From positions 573,943 through 637,942 of the forward strand of contig NZ_DDHJ01000004.1 in assembly GCF_002338065.1 (NCBI RefSeq): a stretch of 64,000 nt of DNA. The letters are read 5' to 3'. How positions within the stretch are numbered: position 1 is the first letter of the stretch; the number at the start of each line of letters is the position of its first letter. Below the pieces are notes generated by a model that did not search any database, had not been told where the DNA came from, and was given only the letters and a program-made list of their open reading frames with translations. This stretch comes from Pseudomonas sp. UBA1879 (GTDB taxonomy: Bacteria; Pseudomonadota; Gammaproteobacteria; Pseudomonadales; Pseudomonadaceae). This document shows, in pieces, positions 27,201 to 34,266 of the stretch. The translations under genes were made by a program, and so were the position numbers.

Positions 27201-27675
27201 GATTTTCCTGTTCGGCGACGATCACCCGGGTGCCGTCCTGCAGCTCGTAACGGATCAGCCCCGAACCTTTCTCATCGGGCGGCCCGATGTATGTGTAGGC
27301 GCCGAGGGATTCCGGGGCCACGGCGTCACTGGCCGCCAGTGCATAACCTTCGTCAGCGCTGCGCTTGATCGCCTCCAGCGCCGGTCGGTCGTTGACCACC
27401 TGCTGGTACAGCTTGGGGTTGGTGGCTTTGCTGACCAGTACCCGCTCGCCGTCCTGAGTGGTGTAGCGCACGATGTCGGCACCGACCGTGCCCGGTTCTT
27501 CGATGGACGTGTAATCCTTGAGCGCCGGGGCTTTCTCATCCGCAGTCGCGGGCCGGTAAGGGTCTGCGTTCGTCACACTGCTTTTGAGAAACGCCGTGAA
27601 GGGCGTCTTGGGCGTCACTGCGTCCCGGGTGATGGATTTCGGATCGGGTGTATTGCTCAGGGGGAGCGTGGACAT
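24259..27675 (-). CDS. HrpK-like T3SS translocator/effector with six N-terminal repeats
   Basis: 1138 aa, start ATG 27675 with AGGAG 9 bp upstream. Residues 40 to about 466 are six units of about 71 aa built on GxGLIRYxTQDGxxVIVSxxxNPxLFxxV and ending SEADGY. The middle is helical and polar. The C-terminal quarter has hydrophobic glycine/alanine-rich stretches (GGLQIAAGAFGASAGVLGAA, GPFFLVGVVLAVIGGIIGYF) and then a tail with NWGDKVEYLHYSIHNYGG and SAEWQHFDETPQD, which resembles the conserved C-terminus of HrpK of P. syringae, a translocator-like Hrp protein. HrpK1 is about 750-800 aa, so the repeat region is extra. First gene of the minus-strand pair; promoter in the 27676-28416 region. Confidence 0.72.
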   Translation of the reverse strand: MSTLPLSNTPDPKSITRDAVTPKTPFTAFLKSSVTNADPYRPATADEKAPALKDYTSIEEPGTVGADIVRYTTQDGERVLVSKATNPKLYQQVVNDRPALEAIKRSADEGYALAASDAVAPESLGAYTYIGPPDEKGSGLIRYELQDGTRVIVAEQENPTLFKQVAEDFKALSGINASEADGYKQVASDATPPKLGDFLSIGSADEMGPGVVRYVTQDGEKHIVSERDNPTLFKAVNDAYASLSGISASEADGYRRATDNEVWPPYSGTAVGEVDEVGPGLIRYNTDTDKVVVARDDNPQLFDYLTSLHEVINDPAKSADINTAVSDGAVLADRGTPVPGLNDYKNFNWTVGQEGETLTYALHDGTRVVVSKDLTPELFESASTANETWSKIHKSEDEGYKLAGPNDFLKNTDITFGSPDELGDGLIRYETREGKVIVSKELSPQLYDDVVAKWEAWTKTDVDDTRSKAGLPSHDELDVLNLGTGVKADDKDENSPELTVSELATKALLDDYRKGVEDGSIAKDDPRAKLVRALEAQAAYQNGRGLTGYEEEPGAFGGTWRVFDDKQTELTSADMHDIIDGGKLQEQIGTLFSDPTVSADYKSKMDGAINRLPNKDEIKQKLLDLTHNPDYVTYLKDLQKQGKEHEAQQDLSDTLTSLSLFDPDAATKAAQSIQADGLTSDLNDLIAEPSKISDENKELATKDEFGLLKSVLKGELLDLPRRTQEVIEKFLEEGLGDKKKLSAVTKALEEVGEAYKTNGKVTEADIKTALSKSYVPIADRGTLGEVFSALNSKGILGSMGAGVSLFSGIYQLAGDGGKLAETPQQRLAIAKDFLSFAGASNHFVKLGDAVADLVGKGGLVDFLGLDKTLPEIWGKQGIQSPLVDVRDPKLSEALKTKIGNALDITPDISNILGDGKGTFADAEKIQGGITQRLDDAVSGAGAAKLGAGKAAKIAGSVIKVLGPASDVVGGFADIVLGAFTIKSGIETGDPLAKAAGGLQIAAGAFGASAGVLGAAALVGAGSAAALTGPFFLVGVVLAVIGGIIGYFVDHNKKQKASEKENDWYRDLAADGLLQDNWGDKVEYLHYSIHNYGGREAPPDDSLFRFQSAEWQHFDETPQDHGSSSNRLDEDLHVDYDKK
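26278..27558 (-). repeat. six in-frame repeats of about 213 bp (71 aa)
   Basis: Encodes residues about 40-466 of the HrpK-like protein. Units share the pattern G-x-G-hydrophobic-RY, then DG-x-x-V-hydrophobic-VS, NP-x-LF and SEADGY/SADEGY. Units 2 and 3 are closest; units 4 and 5 carry small insertions. Confidence 0.75.
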
Positions 27676-28071
27676 CGGCTTGAACTCCTGTTTGAACCAT
27701 TCGGCCGCCGGTAGTGAGCACGGCCAAACACGTGTCGAGTCGTGAACCTGACGGCGTCTGTTCGCAATCGGTGGCGTCGGGTAAATGAACTACCTGAATC
27801 AATGATTGCGGTCACGCGTGATATGCAAACCTGCGTTAGTAAGCGGTTTTTTGCAGGGTTTCATATAAATCGTCCGGGGCGGAACTGTGTGACGGCGATC
27901 TCATTTAGTTCGCCATCATCGGCACATTGAATAGGCTTAGTTCCACCGTTAATGGGCAGTGTCTTCGGGACTGTCAAATGACGTCTTTAAACGCCTGCCA
28001 TCCGTCTTCAACTAACGACTCGGCAGAAACCCTATCAGAGTGCCAACGCGAACGGCGTGCCGTGCGCGAGT

Positions 28072-28088
28072 TTTCACAACATTTCACA
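28072..28088. promoter_or_regulatory. TTTCACA direct repeat box 1 of the divergent region
   Basis: TTTCACA at 28072-28078 and at 28082-28088, exactly 10 bp apart, followed by GCG. Same arrangement as the box at 28248 and, reversed, at 20124-20140. Confidence 0.55.
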
Positions 28089-28247
28089 GCGTGCAGGGCT
28101 GATGGATGGCGGACGTAGAGCCGGTGCGCCACGGCCAGATGATTTGACGTTGGAATTCAGGCGCTGCCTCTGTAATGAAACTGAAGTTAAGACCTGCGTA
28201 GGCGAAAGTTTGCGCTTATCGTTGTGGCGTGGCGGTGTGAGATGACA

Positions 28248-28264
28248 TTTCACAAGTTTTCACA
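28248..28264. promoter_or_regulatory. TTTCACA direct repeat box 2 of the divergent region
   Basis: TTTCACA at 28248-28254 and 28258-28264, again 10 bp apart and followed by GCG. It lies 152 bp before the start of the needle-like gene. Confidence 0.55.
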
Positions 28265-28416
28265 GCGGCCAATTATTTCATCTGCGTAGTATGGGTTCGT
28301 GCAGTGACGTCAGCGCCGAAGTTTATTTGTAATAAACAGGCGTTACGGTAATGCATGAGCATTCAATGTGCCGCTATGCGGCTGAAGACATCCCCATCCA
28401 GTTAAGGAGAAAGAAA

Positions 28417-28581
28417 ATGGCAGAAGTCCCTCCAGCAAGCTCCGGCGGCGGCGCAGATGCAGCAATCGCTAAAATGGAAGCCACTTTCAACATGGCTATC
28501 GAGAAGTCGGCAAAGATCACCGAGCTGACCACGGCCAAGAAGGCTGAGCTCGACGCGACCAAGCAACGGCCTCAGAACTGA
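28417..28581 (+). CDS. needle/pilus-subunit-like small T3SS protein (NopA position), 54 aa
   Basis: ATG 28417 follows AAGGAGAAAGAAA, a strong ribosome site, and not the upstream ATGs in the same frame. The product begins MAEVPPASSGGGADAA, then one long amphipathic helix and ends KKAELDATKQRPQN. It lacks Cys and Trp and has no signal peptide, as expected for a T3SS-exported subunit. In rhizobial T3SS the pilus subunit NopA is encoded just upstream of the SctD gene, as here, so I infer the SctF role. Typical needle subunits are 60-85 aa, so it is short. The last 42 residues are shared with the 153-aa protein at 20232. Confidence 0.65.
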   Translation: MAEVPPASSGGGADAAIAKMEATFNMAIEKSAKITELTTAKKAELDATKQRPQN

Positions 28582-28587
28582 TGCCGT

Positions 28588-28625
28588 CATGCGGGCGGCC
28601 ACATGGCTGTCCGCATGCTTTTTTT
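28588..28625 (+). terminator. terminator/attenuator between needle-like gene and sctD
   Basis: CATGCGG (28588-28594) pairs with CCGCATG (28611-28617), with an inner GGCCA/TGGCT extension, then seven T (28619-28625). Placed 7 bp after the needle stop codon and before sctD, it would let the small subunit be made in large excess over the basal body. Confidence 0.85.
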
Positions 28626-28698
28626 CCGGTACTTCCCGTTTTTATTTCTTGTGTGTCTAGCTCGCCTTTGCCTGCGCGCATCACTCGGGTAACTCGAC

Positions 28699-29634
28699 AT
28701 GACAGCCCAGATTTCACTGACTTCCACACTTGCCTCCACGGTGCCCGGTAAACGCGCGCCGTTGCTCAGCATCACCCGGGGGTTGCATCAGGGTGTCTGC
28801 CTGTCGCTGGACAAGGCGGCCTACATCGTCGGCAGCGCCGGTTCTGCAGACCTGCTGCTCAGTGACGCTGGCATTGTCGAGCGGCACATGGCCCTGCGTT
28901 TTTCCAAGGGGCAGGTGGCGGTCGAGGCGCTGGGCGGCGAGATCCTCGTGATCGGGCGTAATGCCCGCGAAATCAGGATTCCGCTGGGCAGTGGTCATCG
29001 TGCCCACCTCCCGGTGGACATTCGTCTGGGCACGGCATCACTGACGTTGAGCGACGCTGACAGCGAGCGCCCTCGTGCCGACAAACCTACGTACCCACTC
29101 CCGTTCAAGCCTCACTGGATCATCGCGCTGGCGCTGATGTTTCTGTGTGTGGGGGCGTTTGCCTTTCGTGGTGAGCCTCATACCCTTGCGCAGGCAGCCC
29201 CGGCGCCGTTGCCTGTAACCACTGCCAGTCAGCACAGCGCGGACGCCGCCGACGCGGGCATGTGGCTGGAAAAACAACTGGCAACGGCCGGGCTCAATCA
29301 GATCAAGGTCAGTGAGACTGGCGGCCAACTCAGCGTGCGCGGCAGCTACGACCCTGCCAGCAAAGCGCGTTGGAGGGCGGTGCAACAAGCGTTCGACAGC
29401 CGTTTTGGGCAGGCCGTGGTGCTGCACACGGCGGTGACGGCCCGCGCTGAAGTGGCGACCCCCAGGGTGCGCTTTCAGGCGGTCTGGTTCGGTCCGGATC
29501 CCTACGTGGTCAACGAGGACGGCAAGCGCCTGTATCCCGGTGCCACAGTGGCGGATGACTGGACGCTGGAGCGCATCGAGAACGATCAGGTGATTCTGGC
29601 CCGTGGCGAAGAGCGGTTCACCTTCACCCTATGA
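28699..29634 (+). CDS. sctD: SctD, inner-membrane ring protein
   Basis: 311 aa. N-terminal cytosolic FHA-like domain (about 20-120, with LLSITRGLHQGVCLSLDKAA and IVGSAGSADLLLSDAGIVERH), one transmembrane helix at residues 139-156 (HWIIALALMFLCVGAFAF) and a periplasmic part with ring-building-motif-like repeats (MWLEKQLATAGLNQIKVSET, then ARWRAVQQAFDSRFG). This is the YscD/HrpQ/PrgH type that binds SctJ and the secretin. The stop overlaps the next ATG by 4 bp, so the unit is translationally coupled. Confidence 0.85.
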   Translation: MTAQISLTSTLASTVPGKRAPLLSITRGLHQGVCLSLDKAAYIVGSAGSADLLLSDAGIVERHMALRFSKGQVAVEALGGEILVIGRNAREIRIPLGSGHRAHLPVDIRLGTASLTLSDADSERPRADKPTYPLPFKPHWIIALALMFLCVGAFAFRGEPHTLAQAAPAPLPVTTASQHSADAADAGMWLEKQLATAGLNQIKVSETGGQLSVRGSYDPASKARWRAVQQAFDSRFGQAVVLHTAVTARAEVATPRVRFQAVWFGPDPYVVNEDGKRLYPGATVADDWTLERIENDQVILARGEERFTFTL

Positions 29635-29990
29635 AAATCGACCCGCGCCCATCGCTGCCCAGCGTTTCCGAAAAGCCTGCTGCCGTTGACCCGATCCAGC
29701 CGGTCAGCCCTCGTCAGGGCGCGCGTTTCGACGCCGTTCTGAGCAAGCGCGAGGTTCGCGCTCGCCGTTCCTTGCGCGCAGAGGCCGAGAGCGCTTCGGC
29801 CGTCGAGGGCATCAATCCGGAGCTGTTCAGTACCGCGCGCTCGGTGGAGCTTCTGGAGTACGTCCTGGAGTACGTGGTGCCCGAGCTGGATGCCGAACCC
29901 CAGGTTCGTGAACTGGCGCAGGCGCTGATCCGCGAAGAAATCGACCTGCGCCGCAGCCTGGAAGAGCAGCGCGCCGAGGCTCAGGCCTGA
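29631..29990 (+). CDS. small T3SS protein, SctX (YscX)-like by position
   Basis: 119 aa, soluble, with a Pro/Arg-rich disordered N-terminus and a C-terminal helix pair (SVELLEYVLEYVVPELDAEP, then VRELAQALIREEIDLRRSLE). In Yersinia and P. aeruginosa the order yscX-yscY-yscV (pcr3-pcr4-pcrD) is fixed, and here the same small-gene pair precedes sctV with ATGA/TGATG overlaps. The size (YscX 122 aa) fits too. Sequence similarity to YscX is weak by eye, so the name is a positional inference. Confidence 0.45.
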   Translation: MKIDPRPSLPSVSEKPAAVDPIQPVSPRQGARFDAVLSKREVRARRSLRAEAESASAVEGINPELFSTARSVELLEYVLEYVVPELDAEPQVRELAQALIREEIDLRRSLEEQRAEAQA

Positions 29991-30340
29991 TGACCGCGAA
30001 CCTGCCACGTCGCAAACGACAGGACGCCTCCGAACTGCTCAAAGGCATGGGCGAGTTGTATCGCCGGGGCGGCCAGACCCAGCGCGGGCTGGTGATGCTG
30101 CTGGTCGCCGCGCACCTCTCGCCGGACGATCCCGCCCTGCTGCGCAGCCTTGCGGCAGCCTTTACCCAGGGCGGGCAGCCGGAGCGGGCGTTGCGCGCCA
30201 TCGAGCGGTTGGCGGCGCTTGAGGGCGAGTCGGCGGGACTGTTGCTGTTACGCAGCCGGGCACTGTGGCGCGCTGCCCGCAGGGAAGAGGCGCGGCAATG
30301 TTTCAAAGACTATCTGAGCGCCCGGAGAACCGCGCAATGA
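29990..30340 (+). CDS. SctY (YscY)-like TPR chaperone
   Basis: 116 aa made of about three TPR-like helix pairs: MGELYRRGGQTQRGLVMLLV, LAAAFTQGGQPERALRAIER and RSRALWRAARREEARQCFKDYL. The length, the pattern and the position right before sctV match YscY, which binds YscX and the export gate protein SctV. It overlaps the preceding stop by 1 bp and the sctV start by 4 bp. Confidence 0.65.
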   Translation: MTANLPRRKRQDASELLKGMGELYRRGGQTQRGLVMLLVAAHLSPDDPALLRSLAAAFTQGGQPERALRAIERLAALEGESAGLLLLRSRALWRAARREEARQCFKDYLSARRTAQ

Positions 30341-32478
30341 CGATCATGAACCGCTTCAACGACCTGGCGCGTGTGGCGGCCGGGCGCAGTGACGTGATCA
30401 TCGTCGCCTTCATGCTGATGGCCATCGTGATGATGATCATCCCGCTGCCGACCTGGCTGGTGGACGTGCTGATCGGGCTGAACATCTCGCTGAGCATCCT
30501 GATCCTGATCGTTGCGTTCTACATCTCGCACTCGGTCGAATTCTCGGCGCTGCCGCCGCTGATTCTGCTGAGCACGCTGTTTCGCCTGGCACTGTCGATC
30601 ACCACCACGCGCCTGATTCTGCTGGACGGCAACGCTGGCCATATCGTCAAGGCCTTCGGTGATTTCGTCATCGCCGGGCAGGTGGTGGTCGGCCTGGTGG
30701 TGTTTCTGATCATCACCGTTGCGCAATTCGTGGTCATCACCAAGGGGGCCGAGCGGGTGGCCGAGGTCGCGGCGCGCTTCACGCTGGATGCCATGCCCGG
30801 CAAACAGATGAGCATCGACAACGACCTGCGCAACGGCGATATCGACCAGCACGAAGCCCGCCGCCGCCGTTCGCGTCTGGAGCGCGAAAGCCAGATGTTC
30901 GGTGCGATGGACGGCGCCATGAAGTTCGTCAAGGGCGATGCCATCGCAGGCCTGGTGATCCTCGCGGTCAACCTGTTGGGCGGGATGCTGATCGGCATGC
31001 TGGAGCGCGGCATGGCGTTCGGCGAAGCGGTGCATACCTATTCGCTGCTGACCGTGGGCGACGGGCTGATCGCACAGATTCCCGCGCTGCTGATCTCGGT
31101 GGCCGCCGGTACGGTGGTGACCCGGGTCAACAGCGAGGGCACACAGGGAAACCTCGGCAGCGAGATCGTTCAGCAACTGGGCAACAGCCACATGGCTCTG
31201 GGCCTGACCGCGTTGATTCTGTTAGGCGTCGCGTTGCTGCCGGGCTTCCCGTCGCTGGTGTTCATCGGCCTGTCGGCGTTGCTAGGCACGTCAGCCTGGG
31301 TAATGTTCCGCCGTAGCCGGGTCATTGAGGCCGCCCCCGAGCCTGAAGTCTTCGAGGCGGCGCAGGCCGAGCTTGAGGCGCCTGAACCGGTGCAGATGCT
31401 GAGTAAGCCGCTGGACAGCCGCATTCTGCTCAGCATTGGGCCGGCGCTTGCTGCGTCGGCACCCCCGCAGCCTTTGCGCCAGCGTATCGAAGCCCTGTGT
31501 CACGAAGTGCGTGGCGACTTGGGCATCGAGGTGCCGGTGCCTGAAGTGTTCGTCGATCCGGCGTTGGCCGCCCACCGTTTTGTCATCGAACTGGAGGGCG
31601 TGCCGGTCTGCGAAGGTGAACTGCCCGTGGACTGCCTGCTGCTCAAGGACGACCTGGTGCATGCGCAACTGCTGGACGTGCCGGCGCTGGAAGCGGATTC
31701 ACCGCTCAGCCGTCAGCCCGGGCAGTGGATCGAGCAGCATCACCAGAGCCGTCTGGAGGACGCGGGGGTGGCGTTCCTGCGCATCGACGAAGTGTTGCGC
31801 GCGGTGGTCGAGCGCACGTTGGGCCGCTACGCCGCCGACTTCCTCGGCATCCAGGAGACCCGGGCGATTCTCGAACGCCTGGAAGGCAGCTACGGCGAGC
31901 TGATCAAGGAAGTGCTGCGCAACGTGCCATTGCAGCGGATCGCAGAAACCCTGCGCCTGCTGATCGCCGAGGGCGTGTCGATCCGTAACCAACGGGCGCT
32001 GCTCGAAGCGATGGTGGAGTGGGGCGGCCGCGAGACCGACGCGATTCGCCTGGCCGAACAGCTGCGCGTGGCGCTGGCGCGGCAGATCAGCCATCAGTTC
32101 GCTGACCGCAATCGGGTGATCAGCGCGTTCGTGCTGACTCCGGGGCTTGAGGAGCAATTGCGCGCGACCTTGCGTCGTCAGGACAACAACCGCGATGCCT
32201 TTGCCGAACACACCAACCGCGCTTTGCTGGTGCAGTTGCGCCATGCCTGCGAACGCTTGTCCGAGCAGCAGAACACGGTGCTGTTGGTGCACCCGGAACT
32301 GCGCCGGGCCATGCGCCGGCTGATCGTGCGTGGCGAGCTGGAACTGGCGGTGTTGTCGTTCCGCGAACTGTCTGGCGAATACAACCTGCAGGCCGTGGGC
32401 ACGGTCAGCCTCAACGAAATCACCGACCGCCGCGCGCCCAGCGGCGCTGCGAATACTCCCTTGGCGACTGCCTCATGA
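30337..32478 (+). CDS. sctV: SctV, export gate of the T3SS
   Basis: 713 aa. Eight N-terminal membrane segments (for example FMLMAIVMMIIPLPTWLVDV) contain the FHIPEP signature region with LDAMPGKQMSIDNDLRNGDID (cytosolic loop) and GAMDGAMKFVKGDAIAGL. The C-terminal half is the nonameric cytosolic ring (residues about 370-713) that receives chaperone-substrate complexes. Chosen start ATG 30337 overlaps sctY by ATGA; an ATG at 30346 is possible. Follows the Ysc-like order X-Y-V. Confidence 0.95.
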   Translation: MTIMNRFNDLARVAAGRSDVIIVAFMLMAIVMMIIPLPTWLVDVLIGLNISLSILILIVAFYISHSVEFSALPPLILLSTLFRLALSITTTRLILLDGNAGHIVKAFGDFVIAGQVVVGLVVFLIITVAQFVVITKGAERVAEVAARFTLDAMPGKQMSIDNDLRNGDIDQHEARRRRSRLERESQMFGAMDGAMKFVKGDAIAGLVILAVNLLGGMLIGMLERGMAFGEAVHTYSLLTVGDGLIAQIPALLISVAAGTVVTRVNSEGTQGNLGSEIVQQLGNSHMALGLTALILLGVALLPGFPSLVFIGLSALLGTSAWVMFRRSRVIEAAPEPEVFEAAQAELEAPEPVQMLSKPLDSRILLSIGPALAASAPPQPLRQRIEALCHEVRGDLGIEVPVPEVFVDPALAAHRFVIELEGVPVCEGELPVDCLLLKDDLVHAQLLDVPALEADSPLSRQPGQWIEQHHQSRLEDAGVAFLRIDEVLRAVVERTLGRYAADFLGIQETRAILERLEGSYGELIKEVLRNVPLQRIAETLRLLIAEGVSIRNQRALLEAMVEWGGRETDAIRLAEQLRVALARQISHQFADRNRVISAFVLTPGLEEQLRATLRRQDNNRDAFAEHTNRALLVQLRHACERLSEQQNTVLLVHPELRRAMRRLIVRGELELAVLSFRELSGEYNLQAVGTVSLNEITDRRAPSGAANTPLATAS

Positions 32479-33809
32479 CGTATTTTTCACTGTTTCGCTC
32501 AGCTGTTTTTTTGGGTGCTTGCCTGGCGCTGATCACCGCGTTGACAGCGCCTTCGACGGCGCAGGCCCAGACCATCAGCCGGGGTGCCAGCGGCACGGTT
32601 GAGCTGGCCGCAGGCGAAGGACGCATCCTCAATTTCAAGGCCCCGGTGGATGCAGTGATGGTGGCCGAGCCGGGCATCGCGGACTTGCAGGTGGTGTCGC
32701 CGGGCGTGATCTATGTCTTCGGCAAGGCGCCCGGACAGACGAGTCTGATCGCACTCGGTGCCGACGGTGAGCAGATCGCTTCGCTGAGCCTTGCGGTGAG
32801 TAGCCATACCGGTGCGGTCAGTCGTCCATTGCAGTCGCTCAACCCAGGCAGCGCCGTGCGCATCGAAGGCGCGGGCAATCGTGTGCTGGCCAGCGGCAAT
32901 GTCGCCAGCGTGGGCGAAGCGACAGACCTCAATGCCTTGCTCGGCACCGAAGGCCAGGACTTCAAGACGGCCATCAATGGCGCCTCGTATCCGGGGTCGG
33001 CGCAGGTCAACATTCGCGTGCGTTTTGCCGAGGTGTCGCGTTCCGAGCTGCTGCGCTACGGCGTCAACTGGAACGCGCTGTTCAACAACGGCACCTTCTC
33101 GTTCGGCCTGTTGACCGGCGGTGCGCTGGCGGCCGACGCGGCCAGTGGCGCGTCCAATGTCATCAGCGCGGGGCTGTCCTCCGGCAACGTCAACATCGAC
33201 GCCATGCTGGAAGCCCTGCAAAGCAACGGCATTCTGGAGATTCTCGCGGAGCCGAACATCACCGCCATGACCGGCCAGACCGCAAGCTTTCTGGCCGGTG
33301 GCGAAGTGGCCGTGCCGGTGCCGGTCAACCGCGATCTGGTGGGCATCGAGTACAAGCAGTACGGCGTGTCGTTGCTGTTCAGCCCGACCGTGCTGCCCAA
33401 CGACCGCATCGCCCTGCAGGTGCGCCCGGAAGTCAGCAGCCTGATGGGGTCGAACACCGTCAACGTCAGCGGCTATCAAGTGCCGTCCTTCCGGGTTCGC
33501 CGCGCGGATACCCGGGTGGAAGTCGGCAGCGGCCAGACTTTCGCCATCGCCGGGCTGTTCCAACGCGAAAGCAGTCAGGACGTCGAGAAGGTGCCGATGC
33601 TCGGCGAGATGCCGATCCTCGGCAACCTGTTCCGCTCCAAGCGTTTTCAGCGCAACGAAACCGAACTGGTGATTCTGATCACGCCGTACCTGGTGCAGCC
33701 GGTTCGCGCGCGCACGCTGGCTACGCCGCTGGATGCCCGCCCCGAGGGGGCGACCACGGCGTCTGCCGGGCCGCGCAACGGCGGCATGTTCGGCTTCTAC
33801 TTGAAATGA
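32475..33809 (+). CDS. SctC2: CpaC/RcpA-like secretin of the T3SS
   Basis: 444 aa with a signal peptide (to about TAQAQ, residue 33). The N-terminal domain GEGRILNFKAPVDAVMVAEP, then IADLQVVSPGVIYVFGKAPG is the pilus-secretin N-domain of Tad CpaC, not the usual N0/N1 of SctC. The secretin core follows (VRFAEVSRSELLRYGVNW, ILAEPNITAMTGQTASFLAG, VGIEYKQYGVSLLFSPTVL, FAIAGLFQRESSQDVEKVP, FRRNETELVILITPYLV-like end). It is the outer-membrane pore. In rhizobia the equivalent is RhcC2, known to be related to Tad secretins. ATGA overlap with sctV. Confidence 0.85.
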   Translation: MTYFSLFRSAVFLGACLALITALTAPSTAQAQTISRGASGTVELAAGEGRILNFKAPVDAVMVAEPGIADLQVVSPGVIYVFGKAPGQTSLIALGADGEQIASLSLAVSSHTGAVSRPLQSLNPGSAVRIEGAGNRVLASGNVASVGEATDLNALLGTEGQDFKTAINGASYPGSAQVNIRVRFAEVSRSELLRYGVNWNALFNNGTFSFGLLTGGALAADAASGASNVISAGLSSGNVNIDAMLEALQSNGILEILAEPNITAMTGQTASFLAGGEVAVPVPVNRDLVGIEYKQYGVSLLFSPTVLPNDRIALQVRPEVSSLMGSNTVNVSGYQVPSFRVRRADTRVEVGSGQTFAIAGLFQRESSQDVEKVPMLGEMPILGNLFRSKRFQRNETELVILITPYLVQPVRARTLATPLDARPEGATTASAGPRNGGMFGFYLK

Positions 33810-33823
33810 ACGGGGGAGCAACC

Positions 33824-34255
33824 ATGAAGCGCACAGTGTCATTGCGACCCTTTCATTCGCAGCGATTCATCGGGCTGGCACTGTTGCTGCTCGGCGGCTG
33901 CCAGACGCATCTGGAGCCTGCGTCCTATTCGCCGGACTACCGGACCATGACCCGCGCAGACGGCCGCGTCGAACTGATTCCGGACGAGTGCCTGAAGCCC
34001 TCGGTCGCGGACGCATTCGACACCGACGAAGAGACTTTCGTCGCGTTGCTGCCCCCCGGTTGTGCCAACAACCTCACGTTGTTGCAGATGGTCGAGCGGC
34101 GTGAAGATCTGCTCCAGGGCCGGGCGAGCGGCCCGACCATGGCCGCTCCGGTCGGGCGGGCGGCGCAGGTGTATATCGACGGGTATGACCGTGAAGAGCT
34201 GCGTCGGCGTCAGTCAGAGCAGCAGGCCAAGGCCGACAAGCAGGAGGCGCAATGA
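33824..34255 (+). CDS. CpaD-like lipoprotein of the T3SS outer-membrane module
   Basis: 143 aa from ATG 33824 (GGGGGAG, 5 bp upstream; an ATG at 33806 overlaps the secretin stop). Signal peptide with lipobox LLLLGGC. The mature part contains ALLPPGCANNLTLLQMVERR followed by EDLLQGR, the hallmark of CpaD of Tad pili (LPPGCAN-x-x-NL...DPxDLxxGR), then a charged coiled-like tail. In Tad systems CpaD supports the secretin CpaC, so here it probably helps insert or stabilise SctC2. CpaD is around 200 aa; the N-terminal beta domain is shortened. Confidence 0.75.
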   Translation: MKRTVSLRPFHSQRFIGLALLLLGGCQTHLEPASYSPDYRTMTRADGRVELIPDECLKPSVADAFDTDEETFVALLPPGCANNLTLLQMVERREDLLQGRASGPTMAAPVGRAAQVYIDGYDREELRRRQSEQQAKADKQEAQ

Positions 34256-34266
34256 ACGGGCGTCGT

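Larger units (their letters stand above)
27676..28416. promoter_or_regulatory. T3SS divergent control region (741 bp)
   Basis: It separates the minus-strand translocon operon from the needle-sctD-sctV side. AT-richer than the genes, without a credible ORF. It contains two TTTCACA-N3-TTTCACAGCG boxes (28072 and 28248). I found no HrpL-type hrp box (GGAACC-N15/16-CCAC) and no other sigma-factor-like signal that I could defend. Confidence 0.6.

Noticed and set aside
27676..28416. HrpL-type hrp box or rhizobial tts box
   Set aside because: I looked for GGAACC followed after 15-16 bp by CCAC on both strands and found none; no convincing tts box either. The only recurrent element is the TTTCACA direct repeat.
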